A stretch of DNA of 31,814 nt from the IMG/VR virus record IMGVR_UViG_3300030107_002029, positions 1 through 31,814 of that record; one strand, 5' to 3'. A model generated the notes under the pieces. The model saw nothing but the letters and a program-made list of their open reading frames with translations, ran no database searches and was not told where the DNA came from. Within the stretch, counting starts at the first letter, position 1, and every line of letters begins with the position of its first letter. A program made the translations under genes and the position numbers. The stretch is from a virus. This document shows positions 1 through 7,560 of the stretch, piece by piece.

Positions 1-5
1 AAGAA

Positions 6-188
6 CTAGCCATTTTCCGACACAACTGGTTCTTTATCAATTAATGAAATATCTGAACCGTGAGGATAAAACTCTAGCGATAATTCAAAAGAACAAGGAA
101 GGTCTCCAATCACCTTATCTAGTTGCTTTTGAGCATCCTTTTTATCCTTTGCAAACAGATCAACTGCTATAATTGCTCTATATCTCAT
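6..188 (-). CDS. Small hypothetical protein, last gene of left operon
   Basis: A 60-residue protein I do not recognise. It opens with a predicted beta strand (MRYRAIIAVDLFAKD) followed by a lysine- and glutamine-rich helix, and has no signal peptide or membrane segment. Its ATG overlaps the stop of the SpoVG-like gene by one base (TAATG), so the two are probably translationally coupled. Only five bases follow its TAG stop before the window edge, so what lies downstream is unseen. The tight coupling supports it as a real gene; the function is unknown. Confidence 0.6.
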   Translation of the reverse strand: MRYRAIIAVDLFAKDKKDAQKQLDKVIGDLPCSFELSLEFYPHGSDISLIDKEPVVSENG

Positions 189-460
189 TAAAACGGTACA
201 TCACTATTTTCTGGAACTTCCATTTCTTGATGATAATATTTGATAGCTAAATCATTAGTTTGTTGCCTTAATTCCTTATCAGCAAAAACAGTATCATTAT
301 ATTCATCATCTTTATTTTTTTGACTTGGAAACCCAACAAATAAACCATCATTACCTTCAACAATCTTAAAACCTTTTATAATATAACCTTCTTCTGTTTT
401 AAGATCAAAAAAAGCAACAATTTTGCCCCATTGTCCTCTTTTCATTCTATCTATACCCAT
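188..460 (-). CDS. spoVG: SpoVG-like protein
   Basis: A 90-residue protein with the compact SpoVG fold signature: an N-terminal strand region (KIVAFFDL, residues 13-20), then GFKIVEGNDGLFVGFPSQ (30-47), which matches the hallmark segment NGLFVAMPS of SpoVG, then a C-terminal helix ending in KYYHQ. Cellular SpoVG proteins are small nucleic-acid-binding regulators; phage copies are known but their job is not settled. Here it follows a possible annealing protein and overlaps both neighbours by one base, which suggests a role in phage DNA or RNA metabolism. An ATG at codon 6 is also possible, but the TAATG coupling favours the first. The family call is strong, the role is inferred. Confidence 0.8.
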   Translation of the reverse strand: MGIDRMKRGQWGKIVAFFDLKTEEGYIIKGFKIVEGNDGLFVGFPSQKNKDDEYNDTVFADKELRQQTNDLAIKYYHQEMEVPENSDVPF

Positions 461-1035
461 TATGCTAACTCCTTTTCTTTTTGTGAATCATATTCTTCTG
501 TTCTTTGTTGCATTTGCCTTAACATTAGTTCTGTTTTGCTCAAACTATCACACTCCAACCAATGTTCTTTTACTCGTTTTTTATTACCTGCAAAACAAGG
601 ATGTTCTAATAAAACAGCAAATTTATCTATATGGTTTTCTGTTTTTTGAAACCCCTTCTCTGGATTCTTAAAATCATCTGCTTCAACTTCTGATGATATA
701 CCATACTGGTAAGCATTAATTAATTTTAATACGGCTCGATCAATCCCTCTTTTTTCCGCCATAGCCCCAAGGTATTTTGACATACAATTTGACTTATCAG
801 CTTCACCAATAGTAGTAACAACCCTATTCCTCATTTTCATAGTAATTTTAAATCTGCAAAAATCTCTTTCACTATTTAAAGTTTCCCAATCAACAAGTTC
901 TATTTTTTCAGATGTAGCTATTTTTTCAATGGCATTATGTGTAATTATCCATTGTCCAGATTGCTTGTGATGCCAAAAATCTACATTTGGCTCTTTGCTC
1001 AAACCATATTCTTCAGCTAGTTGTGTTATTGTCAT
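460..1035 (-). CDS. Unknown DNA-metabolism protein, possibly ssDNA annealing
   Basis: A 191-residue protein. The central part has the stretch GEADKSNCMSKYLGAMAEKR followed by GIDRAVLKLINAY and SEVEADDF. This block (acidic lead, alanine-rich helix, EKR...DRAVLKL) is shared by a group of phage proteins I usually see unnamed, and recalls the end of the core in Rad52/Erf/RecT-type annealing proteins. The C-terminal third is charged and helical (ELMLRQMQQRTEEYDSQKEK). It sits between an XRE-type regulator and a SpoVG-like gene in an early operon, which fits a recombination role. The annealing idea is inference; conserved phage protein of unknown function is the safe call. Confidence 0.55.
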   Translation of the reverse strand: MTITQLAEEYGLSKEPNVDFWHHKQSGQWIITHNAIEKIATSEKIELVDWETLNSERDFCRFKITMKMRNRVVTTIGEADKSNCMSKYLGAMAEKRGIDRAVLKLINAYQYGISSEVEADDFKNPEKGFQKTENHIDKFAVLLEHPCFAGNKKRVKEHWLECDSLSKTELMLRQMQQRTEEYDSQKEKELA

Positions 1036-1257
1036 TTACTTCTCCTGTTTATTATTAGGGAAAAGAATTTCTTTTCTTATTCCCAGTATTCTAGAAAATT
1101 TATCCATCATTTGATCGGATATTTTCTGTTGCCCTTTTTTTATCAGAGTGTAATTACATCTATGAACACCTGCCTGTCGACATAACCAAGCAGGTGTCCT
1201 GTCGATGTCCTCCAATATTTGATCTACTACTTTAAGACTTTGCACTTTCCTCTCCAT
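1036..1257 (-). CDS. Small Cro/XRE-like helix-turn-helix regulator
   Basis: A 73-residue protein starting at the ATG at 1257, because GGAGG lies six bases before it; an upstream in-frame ATG at 1275 has no comparable ribosome site. Residues 23-42 (AWLCRQAGVHRCNYTLIKKG) form the helix-turn-helix, followed by QKISDQMMDKFSRILGI, the usual last helices of Cro/XRE DNA-binding domains. No second domain is present, so it resembles Cro more than a CI repressor. It overlaps the 3' end of the zinc-motif gene upstream. A likely target is the control region at 1914-2000 at the head of the operon; that is inference. Confidence 0.75.
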   Translation of the reverse strand: MERKVQSLKVVDQILEDIDRTPAWLCRQAGVHRCNYTLIKKGQQKISDQMMDKFSRILGIRKEILFPNNKQEK

Positions 1258-1537
1258 TAAAATCCTCCATAACATCTAAAATCATTTTATTTGCCATTCT
1301 ATTAGATGGTGCAATAAAAAAAACAATTTTAAATATTGTTCTTAATAATTGTAAACATATAGTCGGTCCATTAAATTCCGCCCAATGTTCTTGCTTATCT
1401 AAAAACCGACTTAAATCATTTGTAACTATATTTGAAGGATCAAATTCCCAACCCAGATCATCATATTCTTCATTACAATTATCGCATTTATTTTTTTTAG
1501 CAGGATCGTTTCTTAAAATCATTTTTGTTTTACTCAT
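1232..1537 (-). CDS. Hypothetical protein with a CxxC motif
   Basis: A 101-residue protein I do not recognise. A single KCDNCNEEYDDLGWEFDP stretch near residues 17-34 contains one CxxC pair, which could be half of a zinc site. A hydrophobic stretch (LLRTIFKIVFFIAP, about residues 64-77) might be a short membrane-associated helix or a buried core. Its ATG follows directly on the stop of the 56-residue gene, and its end overlaps the regulator gene, so it sits firmly in the operon. Function unknown. Confidence 0.55.
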   Translation of the reverse strand: MSKTKMILRNDPAKKNKCDNCNEEYDDLGWEFDPSNIVTNDLSRFLDKQEHWAEFNGPTICLQLLRTIFKIVFFIAPSNRMANKMILDVMEDFNGEESAKS

Positions 1538-1708
1538 TTATACAACCTCCTCATCTTTAATAAATCTACCATTTAACCAAAAACCACCTTCTGGTTCTTC
1601 TAATTTACTTATTAATCTTTGCATTGACTTTCTTTGTGCCAAAGTCCAACCATAACCTCTTTCATATATAATATTATCTATTTCATTAAATAATTCTTCG
1701 TTTTTCAT
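1538..1708 (-). CDS. 56-residue hypothetical protein
   Basis: A short open frame of 56 codons that exactly fills the space between two other genes. The ATG at 1708 follows the stop of the 67-residue gene by one base, GGAGG lies nine bases upstream, and its own TAA abuts the ATG of the next gene. The protein is charged: it starts MKNEELFNEIDNIIYERGYG, has WTLAQRKSMQRLISKLEE in the middle and ends GGFWLNGRFIKDEEVV. It contains another GGAGG-type site near its end for the gene downstream. No family recognised. Confidence 0.6.
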   Translation of the reverse strand: MKNEELFNEIDNIIYERGYGWTLAQRKSMQRLISKLEEPEGGFWLNGRFIKDEEVV

Positions 1709-1709
1709 A

Positions 1710-1913
1710 TTATGCAACCTCCTTATTTAATCTATTATTTATTTCAACACAATCCCAGCACATAACAGAAATATCATCATTTTTTAATCTTTCATTCCAC
1801 ATATTTTCTACAAATTGAGGCAACTCTCTAACAGATATTTTCATATCTTTTAAATGCTTAATTTGTTTTAAAGTTAATTTTTTATGAAACTTTGCAGTTC
1901 TTTTAATTTTCAT
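1710..1913 (-). CDS. 67-residue basic hypothetical protein, first gene of left operon
   Basis: A small, lysine-rich protein that starts MKIKRTAKFHKKLTLKQIKH and later has two cysteines in SVMCWDCVEIN. The CxxC pair may bind metal, but only one pair is seen. It is the first gene after the terminator at 2010-2035 and so is probably the promoter-proximal gene of the early operon. Its start is preceded by AAAGGGCAAA, the same ten bases found before the gene at 31757. No known family. Confidence 0.55.
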   Translation of the reverse strand: MKIKRTAKFHKKLTLKQIKHLKDMKISVRELPQFVENMWNERLKNDDISVMCWDCVEINNRLNKEVA

Positions 1914-1945
1914 ATCTTTGCCCTTTATGTTGTTTGTTTAACGAT

Positions 1946-1974
1946 ATTTAAAGTTAACACTTTTTATATGTAAC
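1946..1974 (-). promoter_or_regulatory. Weak candidate sigma-70 promoter for left early operon
   Basis: On the minus strand GTTACA (1969-1974) and TTAAAT (1946-1951) are separated by 17 bases, each matching four of six consensus bases. It lies between the terminator of the tail operon and the first early gene, where a promoter is expected. The same stretch holds GTTAAC and GTTAAAC copies that could be operator sites. In AT-rich DNA such matches arise by chance, so this is only a candidate. Confidence 0.3.
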
Positions 1975-2000
1975 CACCAAACAATTTGTTTAGAATAGAA

Positions 2001-2041
2001 AAGAAAAAAATGCTATGAGGGCAAAATCATAGCATCTTTTT
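2001..2041 (-). terminator. Rho-independent terminator after the tail genes, bidirectional
   Basis: A nine-base-pair perfect stem (ATGCTATGA at 2010-2018 with TCATAGCAT at 2027-2035) closes an eight-base loop. On the minus strand it is followed by a run of T's (complement of 2001-2009), and on the plus strand by CTTTTT. It lies about 50 bases beyond the stop of the last tail gene, so it should end the long late transcript and insulate the early operon. Confidence 0.85.
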
Positions 2042-2088
2042 GTGTCATCAGGCGTTACTTGGCTTTTAGGAGGGCATTGTAGTAAGAC

Positions 2089-3159
2089 TTACCAAACTTC
2101 TCTAATTTTTAGCTTTATTGTGTATAAATTAGGTGCAGTCTGGTTAAATTGAAAACTATCTTGGTCGAACATACATATTGCAAAATTTGTTTTATCATCT
2201 TTATCTGGTTGAAATACAAAAGGTAAAGCACCGCCATTAGTTTTTTGTATTACTTGTGAAAAAAATGTATTTTCTGTTGTTAATGTATTTTGCATATAGG
2301 CATTATTAGCTTCTGTTCCTGTTTGATAATCTGTTAAAGATGTCATTGTTGGATGCAGGTCTGAATCTTGAATAAAGCTAAAACTTAAATCCCAAACCCT
2401 TCTTCCTGCACTACTTATATTTTGTAAAGCTATATCTCTGTCTGTATATAAATCTCCTGATCCAAGTTCCCAAGCACCTAGTCCATTAGACCAATTTGGC
2501 TGTTTTGTCCAATAACTATTAGTAAGTGTTGAACCACCTCTTGTTTCTATTGATTTTGTTCCTGTAAATTCTCTGGTCATAGTAATATTTAAATCTGCAC
2601 TATGTGGCATTGTGTAATAAGTTCCATAGAGTATTGAACCTATATTAATTTGTGTGTCTGTATCATAAGAACCATTAAATCTTAATTTAATATATGTACC
2701 ATCATCTGGAGATGATCCACCACCCTCTGACAATCCAAAATCGTGACCATCTGATCCTATATTAATACTATAACCATTATATCCTTGATTATTAAAATTA
2801 ACCATACTATTAACATAGTCATTAGTAGCAACAGCATAGTTTGTTGATGCTGTTGTATCCCAAGATGTTTTTAAATATAAATTAGTTAATCCTATTGATG
2901 CAAAATTATGCCCTAAAACCATATAAAAATTATTATCATTTATCATTATATCTTTAAAATTATATTCAGAATTAATTGCAATATAATCATCAGCAGTAGC
3001 ACCTCCTGTCAATACATTTCCATTTACAGGATTTAAATTAAATAAATTTAAATTAGCACCTGAAAAAGAAGTATTGTTCCAATACAATAATCCTTTAGAA
3101 TTTAACCATTGTAATGTTGATACCCAAAATCTTGGTGTTGTTACCGATTGATATGCCAT
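2089..3159 (-). CDS. Minor tail protein, possibly distal-tail-like
   Basis: A 356-residue protein rich in Asn, Ser, Thr and Gly and predicted to be nearly all beta structure, as in tail fibre or tip proteins. The C-terminal part runs ALPFVFQPDKDDKTNFAIC, then FDQDSFQFNQTAPNLYTIKL and ends KIREVW; this ending recalls distal tail or minor tail proteins of siphoviruses that present a small beta sandwich. It is the last late gene before the terminator and follows the other tail tip genes, which supports a virion role. The exact role (tip, fibre or receptor binding) cannot be read from the sequence. Confidence 0.6.
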   Translation of the reverse strand: MAYQSVTTPRFWVSTLQWLNSKGLLYWNNTSFSGANLNLFNLNPVNGNVLTGGATADDYIAINSEYNFKDIMINDNNFYMVLGHNFASIGLTNLYLKTSWDTTASTNYAVATNDYVNSMVNFNNQGYNGYSINIGSDGHDFGLSEGGGSSPDDGTYIKLRFNGSYDTDTQINIGSILYGTYYTMPHSADLNITMTREFTGTKSIETRGGSTLTNSYWTKQPNWSNGLGAWELGSGDLYTDRDIALQNISSAGRRVWDLSFSFIQDSDLHPTMTSLTDYQTGTEANNAYMQNTLTTENTFFSQVIQKTNGGALPFVFQPDKDDKTNFAICMFDQDSFQFNQTAPNLYTIKLKIREVW

Positions 3160-3168
3160 AAATTACTC

Positions 3169-3681
3169 CTAATATGATGTTTCTGTAGATATAGATAATA
3201 CTTGTGGTGTAGCAGTAGTCTCAACACTACCATCTAATGCTTCTTGTGTTAATTGTCCTGATAAATAATTATTTGCTAATACTTGATTTGGCTTTTTAGT
3301 AGGCTGAACTAATGTACTTGCAACTATTCTATCTTTTGTATACGTTGTGTTCATTTCATCTATATTAATTGTAGCATCTTCAGAATTAGTTTTTATTTTT
3401 TCCGTGTAATCATTCTGCTCATTAACAGTTAATGGTATAAGTTCTGCATTAGAATCTACTGCTATTACTGATGTAATTTTAAAAAATCCTATATAGTCAA
3501 ATAAATCTGATAATATTCCTAAACCAAGTGGGTAAAATATAACCCTATTATTTTTAATAGTTACAACAAAAGAATTTGTTGTTTTATCTGTTAGCTCTAC
3601 ATTGCCTTTAAAATCTATTTGTATTGCCCTAATATCACCTTCAACGCTACAATTACCATTTCCATAATATAAATTAGCCAT
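3169..3681 (-). CDS. Hypothetical tail-tip-region protein
   Basis: A 170-residue protein with no family I recognise. The N-terminal two thirds look like beta strands (GDIRAIQIDFKGNVELTD, then NNRVIFYPLGLGI), and the C-terminal third is polar and Thr/Ser-rich, as in flexible tail proteins. It overlaps the end of the dockerin gene by a few bases and precedes the last tail gene, so it most likely belongs to the tail tip complex. No signal peptide or membrane helix. Confidence 0.5.
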   Translation of the reverse strand: MANLYYGNGNCSVEGDIRAIQIDFKGNVELTDKTTNSFVVTIKNNRVIFYPLGLGILSDLFDYIGFFKITSVIAVDSNAELIPLTVNEQNDYTEKIKTNSEDATINIDEMNTTYTKDRIVASTLVQPTKKPNQVLANNYLSGQLTQEALDGSVETTATPQVLSISTETSY

Positions 3682-4327
3682 TTAAAATTTTCCTGCTTAA
3701 ATCAATTACATCATATTTATCCACAATACGATCTTTGTTTATATCTGCAAAATCAGGCCTATCTATTGCTTTACCTTGCAATATATGATCCGATAATGCA
3801 ACCAAATCTCTCAAATCTATAATTCCGTCACCATTTACATCCCCAATATTCTTTGATGGCTTATATTCGAATCTAATAAAAATCTGTTTAGTATGCATAT
3901 TATCTGCTATAAGTTGAAAAATTACATAAAAAGATTGATCCCTGCTAGTGTCTATAATTTCAAACAAATCTTCTTCAAAATTAACAAATTCAAATTCTTG
4001 TTTGTCATTATTGTAATCTATTTCAACATCAAAACTTTTATTTTGCAATAAAATATTTATATTATTATTAAAAGTAATAGTTCTTAATTCAACTTTTGAA
4101 TATAAGTCTTTTTCATTATCTTTTTTTATTTCTATTTCTGTTGTTAATATTAAATTTTTAATAGAAAATTTTTTATTTTTTATTGAAGAAACCAGATAAT
4201 TATTACTTACAACAATTCCATCTTTGTTATTTTCAGGCAAAGTTAATCCTTTAATCCAATTTATACTTGGCATATATAAAACATTATTTTTTTTTGATGG
4301 TATTATTTCTAGCGAATTAAGTATCAT
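3674..4327 (-). CDS. Tail-region protein with C-terminal dockerin type I domain
   Basis: A 217-residue protein. Residues 1-155 are a beta-rich domain of unknown type. Residues 161-217 form a dockerin: two duplicated calcium-binding F-hand loops, DVNGDGIIDLRD (163-174) and DINKDRIVDKYD (195-206), each with Asp/Asn at loop positions 1, 3, 5, 9 and 12 and followed by a helix (LVALSDHIL and VIDLSRKIL). Dockerins bind cohesin domains in cellulosomes and other surface assemblies. Here the gene lies between the tail tip protein and two minor tail genes and overlaps both neighbours, so it is probably a virion protein. No cohesin is evident in the window. The domain call is strong; the virion location is inferred. 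Confidence 0.75.
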   Translation of the reverse strand: MILNSLEIIPSKKNNVLYMPSINWIKGLTLPENNKDGIVVSNNYLVSSIKNKKFSIKNLILTTEIEIKKDNEKDLYSKVELRTITFNNNINILLQNKSFDVEIDYNNDKQEFEFVNFEEDLFEIIDTSRDQSFYVIFQLIADNMHTKQIFIRFEYKPSKNIGDVNGDGIIDLRDLVALSDHILQGKAIDRPDFADINKDRIVDKYDVIDLSRKILNG

Positions 4328-7300
4328 TACCCTCCCTGTGGCTGTCCTGTGCCACCTTCACCACCACCACCACCCCAATCATCTGCTTCTTTATACCAAT
4401 CTGGAACGTGAAATCCACCATTTGAAGCCATAAATGATGGAGCCATAAATTTATCAGTTGTAAAGACGCTGTCATCATATAATTGTATAGCATAAACATC
4501 TTGTCCTGTAAATGGATATATAGTATCTAACAAAGGTGTTACGGTAAAGGGAGTTATAGGGTCACTATTAGTCCAACCATATATAGAAGATTGTGCCATT
4601 AAGTTTCCTGTTGTGTATTCAACAATATCACCTCCATAGGCACCATATATAATTAGTTTTGATGAAGGATTCCAATTAAATGGATTTATTCCATTTTCAT
4701 CATATGTAAATTTTTGTATGCTTCTAATTGCAGGAATATGAGTTCTTAATTCTTCTAACATAGAACTATTATCTGGTGCCATTGATGTAAAATTGCACAA
4801 CGCCCAATTCACCGAACTAAAATCTCGACCTAAAAGTTCATATCCAGCCCAATTAGTAAAAGTGCAAGTTCCATTATCAACAGTAGCCCAATAATTGTAA
4901 TTGTCAGCATTTTGGTTTGTGCAACCTTGAATTTCTGCCGCTTCATAGGCTTCTGAAAATACATAGTTTATAACTTCATCGTCATCAAAGACAACATCTG
5001 ATGGCATTCCTTGATGTAATTGTATGCATTCAATTTCAACAAATTCCATATTCTTATTTGTTTTTGTTATTAAAAATTCTCCTTGAATGTTTTGATTATT
5101 TAATCCTGTTTTTAAAAGCGTCATACCTTGTGCCACAAAATCAGTATAGTCAATTCCGTAAGGTTTTATTCCCCCCAAGAGTTCATCAAATTTTATTACA
5201 TCTCCAATTTCTCTAGGCAAACCTACTGATAAAGGAACTTTTATATTTATTATCAAATGCTGGTTCATATACCAACCCAGAATAAATCGGCAAAATGCCA
5301 TTGCAGACCTGTCATCTCTTATATAATCTGACCTATGGTCATCTATAATTAAAGTCGATTCTGAATGATCTTGATTAATTTTGTAATAACTAAAAACATC
5401 TCCATTATTTGCACCAATTCTTGCTTCAACAGATTTCCCATAATTGTCTCTTGCATAACTCTTTGCATATTTTAAAACAACTTTTGTTACTACATCTTCT
5501 GCCTTTGTTCTAGAAAATGAAAAATCAATCACATCTTTTGCACTTATATCATATTCATCATTTGTACCAGTTAGAGTAGTAGGAATTGAAAAAATCTTAA
5601 ATTTATTTTGATTGCTAAAAAATGATACATAAGGAGATGCTGAAGAAATTTCTTCTATTAATTTTTTTGCATTAATATTTTGATGAACTGTAAAATTGTG
5701 CTGTATGTCTCTATATGGATTAAGCTCTAAACTAGTTGTGTTATCTGTAAGTGTGCGAATTTGTGTAAAATCAAAATCAATTGCATTTTCTTCTACTCCA
5801 CCTCGTAATTCAAAATTAATTATATTTTTAATTACATTATAAGGTTGAGGAAATTGAGTTTCTGAAACAAACTCTCTACCATTTACCCCTGCATAATAAT
5901 CTTGATCTAGCACTCCTTTTACTAAAGATGATTTTTGAATCCATAAAGTTTTAAATTTTACTTTTAATGCACCCATATATCCTTCATTTATCCCATTATT
6001 TACTGGCATTACAAATAAAATTATATTATTAGTTTTTAAATTTGGATGAAATTTTATTGATTGCTTAAAAGCAATAGTATCATCTCCATTCCATATACCT
6101 GAATTACTTATTTCAACCCAATCTGTAGTATCTAAATTGGAAAACTCCATTATTCCCTGTGCTTCATATTCTGTATCTGCACCTGTTAATACATTAAGAG
6201 ACACAGCCCTTTGCCCCCAATCATTTGCACCCATATTTCCATAATATGCTTCAACTCTACCATACAAAGTAAAAATTACATCTGCTAAACTTCCATCACT
6301 AATTGTATTAGTATTTATATTAAGACCTAAACCAGAAACATCTCTTTCATCGTCTGATACTTCCATATTTGTAATATTAACATCATTGCCATTACCTGTA
6401 ATAGCTTTAGATAATGAATTACCATCCCAGTTATATACAATCGTACCTATAACATAATCATCTTTAACAAATGTGCCAAACATTTCCTCTGAATCCTTGT
6501 TATACAAGGTTGTAAAAAATATATGATCATTTGAGGTAGAACCTACATCCATATTAGAAGCTAAAAATCTAGTGTTATTTTTTTCTATTAAAGGTGTAAC
6601 TGCCATATCTTTCAAATCTCTTTGTTCTAAAATAGGAAGTAAATCTTTTGATATAAAATTATCTTCGCTTGATTTTAATCTAATATATGGAGTTGTCGGT
6701 TTGCCATCATCATCAAACAAATCTTCAATAATTATTGTACTATTACATTCTATATTGTAATCGTGAACATTATACACTTCATCTCTAATTTCCCCATAAC
6801 CTGAATCAAGAAATATATGTGGTTTTACATATGTTAAAGGAATCCTATCAACATAAATATCTACCGAACCATCGCTTAATGAAAAGCCATCTGGTGTTTT
6901 ACTTACATTAGTTTTTAAAACACAAGGACTTTTATCAACTTTACCATAGACCATTGGAACAGGTTTATTTTTATATTTATCAGGAACATCATTTGTATCA
7001 CCTAAATTTTCCAATGGAATTGTTTGATCTAAAATTGCTTGTGATTTATCTTCTAATTCTATTTTTACTTTTTCATCTGTGTGTGTATATCTTCTAACTG
7101 TTCCTGTATATATTTGAAATGCTCTAAAATGAGCATTAGTATCAGCAGGATCATAAGGAACAATATCAAAAAAAGCTAAATCTGTAGTTGATGGTGATGA
7201 CCAAAATATTCTAACTTCTGTATTCATCAAAGAACCAAATTTTTCATCTATTTCATCTGATAATCTTGTTCCTTGATATTCTACATTACTGCAATCTAAA

Positions 7301-7560
7301 GTAACTGAACTTATTTTATATTTTCTTGTTTCTAAATCTATTGATTCTTTTAATGATGGAACATTTAATAAAAGAGGTTTAAAATTTACACCTAATCCTG
7401 TTAATATGTTTCCACTATTTGTTGATAAATATATTGCATCTGTAGGTATTGTTTGACCACTTGCATCTTTTATCAAATTTCTTATAACAATTAATGGAAC
7501 AATACTAGTATGATTGCTTTGTATATCATTGTTAAAATTTGCAGGTATAGCTAGTGCCAT
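4327..7560 (-). CDS. Large tail tip or baseplate hub protein
   Basis: A 1077-residue protein immediately after the tape measure gene (TAAATG junction), the usual position of the distal tail and hub proteins. The N-terminal 220 residues contain FQIYTGTVRRYTHTDEKV and ELEDKSQAILD followed by PVPMVYGKV, resembling the hub-type tail proteins of marine siphoviruses. Residues about 640-850 look like a second conserved hub region (SASPYVSFFSNQNKFKIF). At 879-900 there is a Cys-bounded motif, GCTNQNADNYNYWATVDNGT followed by C, typical of bacterial surface proteins. The protein ends with a Gly-rich tail (WGGGGGEGGTGQPQGG). It may combine hub and receptor-binding functions. Confidence 0.65.
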   Translation of the reverse strand: MALAIPANFNNDIQSNHTSIVPLIVIRNLIKDASGQTIPTDAIYLSTNSGNILTGLGVNFKPLLLNVPSLKESIDLETRKYKISSVTLDCSNVEYQGTRLSDEIDEKFGSLMNTEVRIFWSSPSTTDLAFFDIVPYDPADTNAHFRAFQIYTGTVRRYTHTDEKVKIELEDKSQAILDQTIPLENLGDTNDVPDKYKNKPVPMVYGKVDKSPCVLKTNVSKTPDGFSLSDGSVDIYVDRIPLTYVKPHIFLDSGYGEIRDEVYNVHDYNIECNSTIIIEDLFDDDGKPTTPYIRLKSSEDNFISKDLLPILEQRDLKDMAVTPLIEKNNTRFLASNMDVGSTSNDHIFFTTLYNKDSEEMFGTFVKDDYVIGTIVYNWDGNSLSKAITGNGNDVNITNMEVSDDERDVSGLGLNINTNTISDGSLADVIFTLYGRVEAYYGNMGANDWGQRAVSLNVLTGADTEYEAQGIMEFSNLDTTDWVEISNSGIWNGDDTIAFKQSIKFHPNLKTNNIILFVMPVNNGINEGYMGALKVKFKTLWIQKSSLVKGVLDQDYYAGVNGREFVSETQFPQPYNVIKNIINFELRGGVEENAIDFDFTQIRTLTDNTTSLELNPYRDIQHNFTVHQNINAKKLIEEISSASPYVSFFSNQNKFKIFSIPTTLTGTNDEYDISAKDVIDFSFSRTKAEDVVTKVVLKYAKSYARDNYGKSVEARIGANNGDVFSYYKINQDHSESTLIIDDHRSDYIRDDRSAMAFCRFILGWYMNQHLIINIKVPLSVGLPREIGDVIKFDELLGGIKPYGIDYTDFVAQGMTLLKTGLNNQNIQGEFLITKTNKNMEFVEIECIQLHQGMPSDVVFDDDEVINYVFSEAYEAAEIQGCTNQNADNYNYWATVDNGTCTFTNWAGYELLGRDFSSVNWALCNFTSMAPDNSSMLEELRTHIPAIRSIQKFTYDENGINPFNWNPSSKLIIYGAYGGDIVEYTTGNLMAQSSIYGWTNSDPITPFTVTPLLDTIYPFTGQDVYAIQLYDDSVFTTDKFMAPSFMASNGGFHVPDWYKEADDWGGGGGEGGTGQPQGG
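4858..4926 (-). other. Cys-bounded GCT...NY...ATVDNGTC surface motif
   Basis: Codons 879-901 of the tail tip gene encode a short unit with the pattern GCT-x5-NY-x3-ATVDNGTC. Units of this pattern (often written GCTDxxAxNYxxxATxDDGSC) recur in secreted and surface proteins of marine bacteria. It marks the point where the phage hub-like part ends and the C-terminal 180-residue part begins, and looks like an acquired module. Confidence 0.6.

Noticed and set aside
4317-4499. Minus-strand 60-codon frame at the end of the tail tip gene
   Set aside because: It is an alternate frame of the Gly-rich end of the tail tip gene and of the start of the dockerin gene, with no ribosome site.
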